Part shown: positions 57,638 through 64,000 of the stretch, piece after piece
Layout: each line of letters starts with the position of its first letter
How positions within the stretch are numbered: position 1 is the first letter of the stretch
Source of the DNA: Limonium bicolor
Taxonomy: Eukaryota; Streptophyta; Magnoliopsida; Caryophyllales; Plumbaginaceae
Assembly: GCA_023374045.1 (NCBI GenBank)
Contig: CM041780.1
Location: forward strand, 173,357,339-173,421,338
Direction of reading: 5' to 3'
DNA length: 64,000 nt
The notes under the pieces: generated by a model
What the model saw: the letters and a program-made list of their open reading frames with translations, nothing else
Told to the model about the DNA's origin: nothing
Databases searched by the model: none
Program-made: the position numbers and the translations under genes

Positions 57638-59903
57638 CATGTATTTGATATAATTAAAAGATTTTCTCTTTTTGTTTTTAAAATTTAAAATTGAATTTTT
57701 AATTAGTTAAACCTAGTAACCGTTTAGCAAAAGATTCTCTGTTTTTAAGAAAAATCTAGAAGTTTAAAACAAATCATTCTAAAAAATTTAGTAATTGTTA
57801 AAGTAAAAGAATCTAAGTTTTAGAGGAAAATCTTGAAGTTTAAAACAAATACTTTTGAAATATTTTATCTTCAAAACAAATTCTGAAAAATTTCAAACAA
57901 ATAATTCTAAAAAAACTAGTAATCCTTAAAGTTAAAAAATCTAAAACTGAAAGTTTAAAACAAATAATTCTAAAAAATTTATTAATTGTTTAGTAAAATA
58001 TCATAGTTTTAGAGAAAAATTATACTAATATTCTTTTATTATATAATTTTCCATAAACTAGTCAGAAATTTTAATATAAGCAAATTTTATAACAAAATAA
58101 GATAAATTTTGAACAAATGGTTTAAAATATTGAACAAATGGCTTAAAATGTTGAACACATGGCTTAAAATGTTGAACAAATGGTTTAAAATGTTGAACAA
58201 ATGGTTTAAAATGTTGAACAACGTGTATTGCTAATAAGAACATGTAATTGATGTTTCAAAATGGCGAAAAAATAATTGAAAGAATCTAAGTTTTAGAGGA
58301 AATTTGAAGTTTAAAACATATAATTCTGAAAAATTTTATCTTCAAAAAACATTTTGAAAAATTCCAAACAAAAAATTCTAAAAAATTTAGTAAGTGTTAA
58401 AGTTAAAAAATCTCGGTTTTAGAGGGAAAATCTAAAAGTTAAAACAAATAATTCTAAAAAATTTATTAACCGTTAAAGTTAAAAAAATCTTGGTTTTAGA
58501 GGAAATATATTAATAATCTTTTATTATAATTTTCCAGAAAAACTAGTTTGAAATTTTAATATGAGCATTATAAACAACATAAAATATGGATTAAACTATT
58601 GAACAAATGGCTTAAAATATTGAACAAATGGTTTAAAATGTTGAACAAATGGTTTAAAATGTTGAACAAATGACTTAAAATGTTGAACAAATGCTTTAAA
58701 ATGTTGAACAGCGTGTATTGCTAATAAGAACATGTAATTGTTGTTTCAAAATGAAGAAAAAATAATTTGAGCAAATTTTAGTAAGAACATGAAATAATTT
58801 TGAACAAACGGTTTTAAATGTTGAACAAATGGTTTAAAATGTTGAACAAATGGTTTAAAATGTTGAACAAATGGTTTGAAATGTTGAACAACGTGTATTG
58901 CTAATAAGAATATGTAATTGATGTTTCAAAATGGAGAAAAAATAATTTGAGCAAATTTTAGTAAGAACATGAAATAATTTTGAACAAATGGTTTAAAATG
59001 TTGAACAACGTGCATTGCTAATATGAACATGCAATTGATGTTCAGAAAAATGACAAAAGAAATATAAATGGTATAATTATATTGACATTATTTTACGATA
59101 AATTTTTGGATGAACAACTAGTATCACATTTGTGAACAAGTTGTAAAAAATAATTGAACATATGGTTCAAAAAGATTGAACAACTAATTTTATATTTCTG
59201 AATATAAACTTTCACTTTAAAAATGGAACAATATGAACTAACTTTTGAACAATGTGTGTTAAAACTTGAACAAGTAGTACATAGTATCTGAACACATACT
59301 TGAAAGTTTTTAAAATGGTAATCCAAATTTAAACAGACAAATTGTACTAACATTTTTTCTCACTGGCGGTCAATTGGTTGAAGATGAAAGTAATGTTAGA
59401 AAAGTAAAATCTATCGTGTACTTGTAAAAAAATGAAGAGATCGATGGTTATATAGCTTACATGTGGTTACGACATTGAGAAGTTTCCATGATTCTTCATC
59501 ATTCAATTCTGTCGATTTATTCCGGTAGCGAAAATTTTTGGACTGATTTGAGTTTAATTTGAACTGACAGAGAGTAGAAAAAAAAAAGAGAAGAAGAACA
59601 TTGATAATTGTGACAAGAACGAGGAGAAAAAAAGAGAGAAGAAGAACGATAATAATTGCAACAAGAACGAGGAGAAAAAAGAAAGAGAAGAAGATCGATG
59701 ATAGTTGCGACACGAACGTGTTTGTATAAGAGAGATGAATCTTTTAAAACCGTAAATTGTTGAAATAATTTTAATTAGTCAAGAAGTTAAAATGATTTGT
59801 TTTGTATAATTCTAAAGAAGAAAATATGAAAATAAAAACTGTCACAAAATAGAAAATACAACATCAGCGACTGGAAACACGATGCTATGTGCTCCCGGTT
59901 GTA
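57567..59903. mobile_element. TIR element with internal 21-bp arrays, inserted at the gene's 3' end
   Basis: The termini are 26-bp inverted repeats (57567-57592 and 59878-59903) beginning TACAACCGG and containing AGCACATAGCATCGTG, with one mismatch. Similarity extends weakly further in. Each terminus is also part of a local hairpin. The body is AT-rich and contains tandem TTGAACAAATGG units. No transposase is seen and no target duplication is evident (flanks CTACCA and CAGTAG). It overlaps the last codons of the NYN-LOTUS frame. Confidence 0.75.
58097..59040. repeat. 21-bp tandem repeats in four blocks
   Basis: Units like TTGAACAAATGGTTTAAAATG are repeated 5, 5, 4 and 1-2 times in blocks near 58110-58215, 58595-58710, 58797-58893 and 58977-59007. 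Each block ends in the same CGTGTATTGCTAATAAGAAC / ATGTAATTG segment, giving a higher-order repeat. The opposite strand reads as a heptapeptide repeat, which is a by-product. Confidence 0.85.
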
Positions 59904-60271
59904 CAGTAGAGTCTTTGTTCATCACTGAGCGGAAAATAACGATTTGTAAGCGATCCCAGCTATATAGGGTCGAGATTCAGAACTAGAAAATTTTCAACTT
60001 TAAGCTTGCTGTTTTCTATGGTAAGATATGTATTGGTGAATATGTGAAGCAGAGGTACAAGAAACGGCTTGATTATAATTTGAATCAAGGTCCCTTTACT
60101 TTATGATTTCTATTCTGGTTGGCCTTTATGGTTTTTTTTGGTTTAGTTTTTCTTCCGGTAACACAATAATGATCAGAAATCAGCATACGATACGAGTGAT
60201 GCATTTCATTAGTATCAACCAAACTGGCGCAGCTTGAGCTCTCCATTAGAATGTCGGACCAATGTCCATTA
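59904..60271 (+). other. Likely displaced 3' end / 3' UTR of the NYN-LOTUS gene
   Basis: Right of the transposon the sequence resumes with AGTAGAGTCTTTG and reaches a stop TGA at 59926-59928, which may be the original stop. The following text is ordinary non-repetitive sequence with TATGGTAAGATATG and TTTATGATTTC, consistent with a 3' UTR. Inferred only from position. Confidence 0.35.
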
Positions 60272-60477
60272 GGGCATCTACAATGGTGAAAGTGGATTCC
60301 ACCCACCAACAAATATTATTTTATTATCTCCTCTCACAATCTCTTCTTACTTACCTAGGTTCTCTAAAAAGAGAGTGTCTTAGTTAAGAACCCCTCTCAC
60401 ATCCTCTCTCTCCACCTCATCATTTTCTTTTTTCTCTTTTAACATAATAGGTGGAATCCACACCATTGTGGATGCCC
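60272..60477. mobile_element. Tourist-like MITE (PIF/Harbinger), 206 bp
   Basis: The ends GGGCATCTACAATGGTG and CCATTGTGGATGCCC are inverted repeats, followed inward by GTGGATTCCACC against GGTGGAATCCAC. They are flanked by the 3-bp duplication TTA (60269-60271 and 60478-60480). This is diagnostic of the PIF/Harbinger group. Confidence 0.92.
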
Positions 60478-61023
60478 TTAGATACCATGGGGGAGATACG
60501 CCTTTTTGTTCAGTATTTGCTCGCCCGAAGATTCTACATTTTTTTCTCTGTTTTTCAGTTGCAAGTAGCTAACCTGTGTCTTGTTGAATATGCGCCCTCG
60601 TCTAAAAGCAGACGTATTTTGGTATTTTTCCTGCACACAATGTATAAAGGATTTTTTCTAGGTTTTTGTTAATAGTCTGAGTACTCAATGTCGGATTAGA
60701 AGGATGTCCGGGCAAAAAGTCATTTCTTAACCGCTATGAAAGCAGTGGTAGACCGAGAGGAGAGTTCCAAAATTAAGGAGGCACACTTCAAAAAAAAAAA
60801 AAAAAAACTGTTTATGGAGTGAACTACTAAAAAGTGTGTTCACTTGGGGTACTAAAGAAAGGGAAAGGGTAGTTTGTTATTAGTTTGTAATGATTATCAA
60901 TCCCTCTCTTTTCAGTTTTGAAAATCCCTAAAACCTTTCTTATCCATTCCCCCTAAGATCATTCCTTTCATTCTTTTTCCATCATTCTCTACCACCACGA
61001 AACCCAATATTGTTATTCAAATA
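60478..61023. other. No gene seen
   Basis: Low-information sequence with a poly-A run of about 18 at 60791. The frame at 60451-60672 starts in the MITE and has no domain. Confidence 0.5.
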
Positions 61024-61253
61024 CTCTCTCCGTTCAATAATATCTGTCATTTTAGAAACTTGCACACTTATTAAGGAAAGTAGAACAATGACGCATGTAC
61101 CTCTACTTTTTACTTTTCCATCTAGATAATAATTACTTTTGTGTTGAATAATAGGGTTAAAAGTGGAAAAAAGTATGTCAAAAAGCTAGAATGACACATA
61201 TTTTTGAACAAGAATCACATCCTAAAACGACAGATATTAATTAACGGTGGGAG
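61024..61253. mobile_element. Stowaway-like MITE, 230 bp
   Basis: It starts CTCTCTCCGTTCAATAATAT, ends in TTAACGGTGGGAG, and has TA on both sides (61022-61023, 61254-61255). TCTGTCATTTTAG on the left pairs with CTAAAACGACAGA on the right. It is more decayed than the two other Stowaways here. Confidence 0.85.
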
Positions 61254-61255
61254 TA

Positions 61256-61460
61256 ATGTTTAATTTACATAAATATTTTAAGAGTTAAAAAAATATATAA
61301 ATATGAAATATGATCCTTATTCAAGTTTCAATTATAATTAATTAATAATAAATATATTAATCTATAAATTAATTATGAGTAACATATACTTAAATAAAAA
61401 TAAAAATAAAATATTTACAATGATTCATTTAGTTCATTTGTTATATACTTAATATTTCTA

Positions 61461-61492
<32 letters not shown>

Positions 61493-61752
61493 TGATATAT
61501 ATTAAATACTACATATAATAATATTCAAAACAAAAGTTTCAAAATTTTAGATTTAAAAATTATACCATAAAACTTTTAAAAACTTACTAATATGAAATAA
61601 ATGGCTATATTACAAGTACTAAAAACTAAATATAGTCCTTATTAATTATTTCATTATCATAAATAGTTCACTTTAATAAAAAAAGTTATTATTTTATTTT
61701 ATTTTTATTTTAATAACCTTTATATTATTGAAAATATTATTAAGTAAACTAA
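61256..61752. other. AT-rich, no gene seen
   Basis: It contains an (AT)n run near 61465-61491. All frames are closed. Confidence 0.5.
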
Positions 61753-61761
61753 ATATTATTT

Positions 61762-62263
61762 TGGGAAAATTACATGCCCCACCCACGAATTTTGATGAAA
61801 TTACACACTCCACCCACGAGGTTTCAAAAATTACTTTCCCCACCCATGTAGTTTCCCCCGTTTTACATCCAACAACTTTTCTAATTTTTGTTCAATTTAA
61901 AAGATGCTTAAACGTTGTCCAAATTGATCTTATGTCAAATCCGAAGTTTTTTAAACTCACATGTGACTCATGGGACCCAATGAAATATGCGACATGTGAG
62001 CGCATTTTAATTGGGTCCCACATATCACATTTAAGCTTAAAACTTTATATTTGTCACTGAACCAAAATACAACACTTTAGCATCGTCCATGTAAAATTTT
62101 ATCAATTTTGAACAACGTTTAAGCATCTTTAAATTGAACAAAACATAGAAAAGTTGTCGGATGTAAAACGAGGAAAACCACATGGGTGGAGAAAGTAATT
62201 TTTGAAACCTTGTGGGTGGAGTGTAATTTCACCAAACGTCATGGGTGGGTAATGTAAGTTTCC
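61762..62263. mobile_element. Foldback Mutator-like MITE, 502 bp, 9-bp TSD
   Basis: Long inverted arms of about 170 bp run inward from TGGGAAAATTACAT and GGAAACTTACAT. Shared landmarks are GTGGGTGGAG, AAATTACTTTC, ACATCCAACAACTTTTCTA and GATGCTTAAACGTTGT. A perfect 9-bp duplication ATATTATTT flanks it (61753-61761, 62264-62272), the Mutator signature. The internal 62-aa-type frames are not genes. Confidence 0.92.
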
Positions 62264-62339
62264 ATATTATTTAACTAAATGTGAACTAAAATATTTAGCT
62301 AATACCAAAAGATATTGAGAAATATAAAACAAGATAGGA

Positions 62340-62515
62340 AAATTTCACGGGATACCCCTGAGGTTTGAGTGAATTTTACGAAATACCCCTGATGTTTCAT
62401 TTTCAGTATGAGATAACCCTGAGATTTCATTTTCTTTATGAGATACCCCTGAGGTTTCATTTTCATTACGAGATACCCCTGAGGTTTCAATTTCATTACG
62501 AGATACCCCTCCGTT
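62340..62515. repeat. 30-bp tandem repeat, 5-6 copies
   Basis: The unit GAGATACCCCTGAGGTTTCA plus TTTTCATTAC is repeated with exact 30-bp spacing in the last three copies and drifts to the left. The text is like a plant Mutator terminus (GGATACCCCTGAGGTTTG). The opposite-strand decapeptide repeat is a by-product. Confidence 0.85.
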
Positions 62516-63160
62516 CAAATTCTAATATATTATATTGTTAATATCCTCATTTTACCCTCACACCATATGCCCCCATAATAACCTTAGGGCTTTATTGAAA
62601 TACCCGTACATTTTGAGCTAGGAATATTATGTTAAATGAATCGTTACAATTATTTTATACAATCGGGTATAGTTTTACATTTGGTAGATATTGGGTAAAT
62701 ACATTACCCCGATGTTGGATAAATAATTAACGGGCCCAGGGAAGCTAACTTAATTATTTTACTCTCTTCTTCTAAATTATTTTATTAAAATTCCTTCCTC
62801 TTTCCTAAATCCATCTATTATGTTCATTCTTTCCTCCTAAATTAATTATCTTATTTTATTTCTTCTCTTCGAAATTAATTACCCTATAATAATTCTTCCA
62901 TTCTTTTGAACTAATTATTTTATATTCCTTCCTTCTTTTAAACAAATTATTATATTCATATCCTCTCCCCTCTTCCATCTTCCTGATCGACTGTCACGAC
63001 GTTTTACGCTCTTCCCCTCTCAACGCCATACTTCATCTTCTTCCTCTGTCTTCTTCAAGCTCCTTCTTCCCTGGTGCCGATTTAGAGTTTTTGGAAGGGT
63101 AAGAGCTACTACCGTAGCTATGGGTAAGATGTTTTCTATTTGTGGTTGTGAATTGGTGAG
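62516..63160. other. Pyrimidine-rich region, no gene called
   Basis: CT-rich stretches near 62755-62975 and 63000-63065 and a short ATGGGTAAGATG near 63120 could be a gene's 5' region, but no coding frame continues past the LTR that starts at 63161. Confidence 0.35.
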
Positions 63161-64000
63161 TGTTGGGAAAATTACTAACATAAGTAATTAAACCTAGCTA
63201 AACGGGCAAGTGCACCCAATTCATTGCAATATAACAAGTGTTGTATCCACAAGGAAATTGTTTTCTAAATCTCAAGCTTCGGTATTTTAGTAAAATGCAA
63301 ATAAAAACAGTAAACAGGGGTTTAGCCGGAGGCAACCTTGGTTGTTTGTCAACGGAAAAGCAATAAAACAATAAATTGGTGGTTTAGTGGAATGGGTGGA
63401 AGAGTACCCTAGGATAGTGGGGAATCACCTAAATCACCCAAAGAATCTCAAAACCTTAACTCATTAACTCTTTGGTCATAGGGTCTTAATATATTGTCGG
63501 TTAGTCCCTACATCAAGAATTTCCATTGGAGTTTGTTTAACTCTTAACCGGGTTCGGTTCTAGCCTAAGAGGCTTTAAGGCATTGATAATTACCCATTCC
63601 TTCACTAGGTGTATTAAACCTTAGAATTTTGGGCCCACTAGCTTCTGCTGTGCGACCCTGATAACTTGGGGTTAGTTCGCCCTTCTAGTTATTCTTAATG
63701 TGTTACACATCACCTTATTATCCCTTATATGTTGGGAATATGGTTTCTTAATCAAGCGTGGTATTCCTTTACCATACGCGAACTCAATAAGTTTCAGATT
63801 TTCTATCCAGTTCTTTGGAAATCTATTGTACATACTGTTGCGTACTCCCGTGATTATTCACTGGGTTCCTCTGACTTATTGTCGGTTGAGGTTGAGCCAC
63901 TACTTAGTATGTAGTGCTTCCTCTGTTGTCAGTGGCTTCTGAGTTATGCCCACTTATCTGATTCTGTACAAGTGTTCTTTACTTTTATGACCTTGCATTT
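63161..64000 (-). mobile_element. Tat/Athila-like LTR (minus strand), partial
   Basis: It starts TGTTGGGAAAATTACTAAC. On the minus strand this is the LTR end, and upstream of it comes the R-U5 phrase GGATACAACACTTGTTATATT and a TGGGTGCACTTGCCCG block, as in the LTR ending at 7803. No primer site lies next to it. The LTR runs off the window. Confidence 0.6.

Noticed and set aside
58058..58243. Heptapeptide-repeat frame (VQHFKPF units)
   Set aside because: It is the reverse reading of the 21-bp tandem array in a transposon.
58097..59040. CRISPR-like regular repeats
   Set aside because: The units are directly tandem without unique spacers, and this is plant nuclear DNA.

Overview
This window is a repeat-dense stretch of a flowering-plant nuclear genome, most likely a eudicot. 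The evidence is the repeat complement: Ty3/Gypsy chromovirus (Tekay-like), Tat/Athila-like LTRs, Copia with initiator-Met tRNA primer sites, plant L1 LINEs with DUF4283 plus zinc-knuckle ORF1, Stowaway and Tourist MITEs, hAT and Mutator-like elements. There is also one plant-type NYN-LOTUS gene. I do not name a species. Nearly all the sequence is transposon-derived and only one locus looks like a host gene.

Layout. 1-7.85 kb: the end of one LTR (to 1010), an internally deleted Copia element on the minus strand (about 1.8-3.7 kb), and the 3' part of a Tat/Athila-like element ending in a 1.46-kb LTR (6347-7803). 7.85-26.86 kb: an inverted LTR end, an AT-rich tract, an LTR of a Tekay-like family with a complete solo LTR nested in it (11006-14882, TSD TCATT), a 500-N assembly gap, then a decayed chromovirus (15909-26856) with recognisable gag, protease, reverse transcriptase, RNase H, integrase and chromodomain. 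28-38.3 kb: a gag-like reading frame (resembling the 'putative gypsy-type transposon' family) cut in two by a 6.4-kb L1 LINE (29514-35933, minus) and cut again by a 1.8-kb non-autonomous hAT (36375-38190, TSD TCCGGTAG) that itself carries a Stowaway MITE. 38.3-50.8 kb: a terminal-inverted-repeat element with a nested Stowaway, a GTTCGG-ended element, a second L1 LINE (41459-47547, minus, 17-bp TSD) and a foldback element with a nested 1.58-kb solo LTR (48633-50214, TSD CTTAA).

The host locus spans about 51.7-60 kb on the plus strand. A probable 5'-UTR intron (holding a small LTR/TRIM-like insertion) precedes an ORF with an N-terminal NYN ribonuclease domain and eight LOTUS/OST-HTH-like repeats, a MARF1/limkain-b1-type layout. 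The second repeat contains a pair of compensating frameshifts. Three more frameshifts separate repeats 4 to 8 from the main frame. The last ~24 codons come from a transposon (57567-59903) inserted at the end of the gene. 60-64 kb holds a Tourist MITE, a Stowaway, a foldback Mutator-like element with 9-bp TSD, a 30-bp tandem array and the start of a minus-strand Tat-like LTR.

The most striking cross-cutting observation is that three unrelated LTR classes here each carry a short GC-rich array of self-complementary units (built on GACCGACCC, GGTCCGG or GTCCGCC) within otherwise AT-rich LTRs. The most interesting gene-level observation is the long LOTUS array with its compensated frameshift and its transposon-supplied C-terminus. 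The 500-N gap and the frameshifts mean consensus error must be excluded first.
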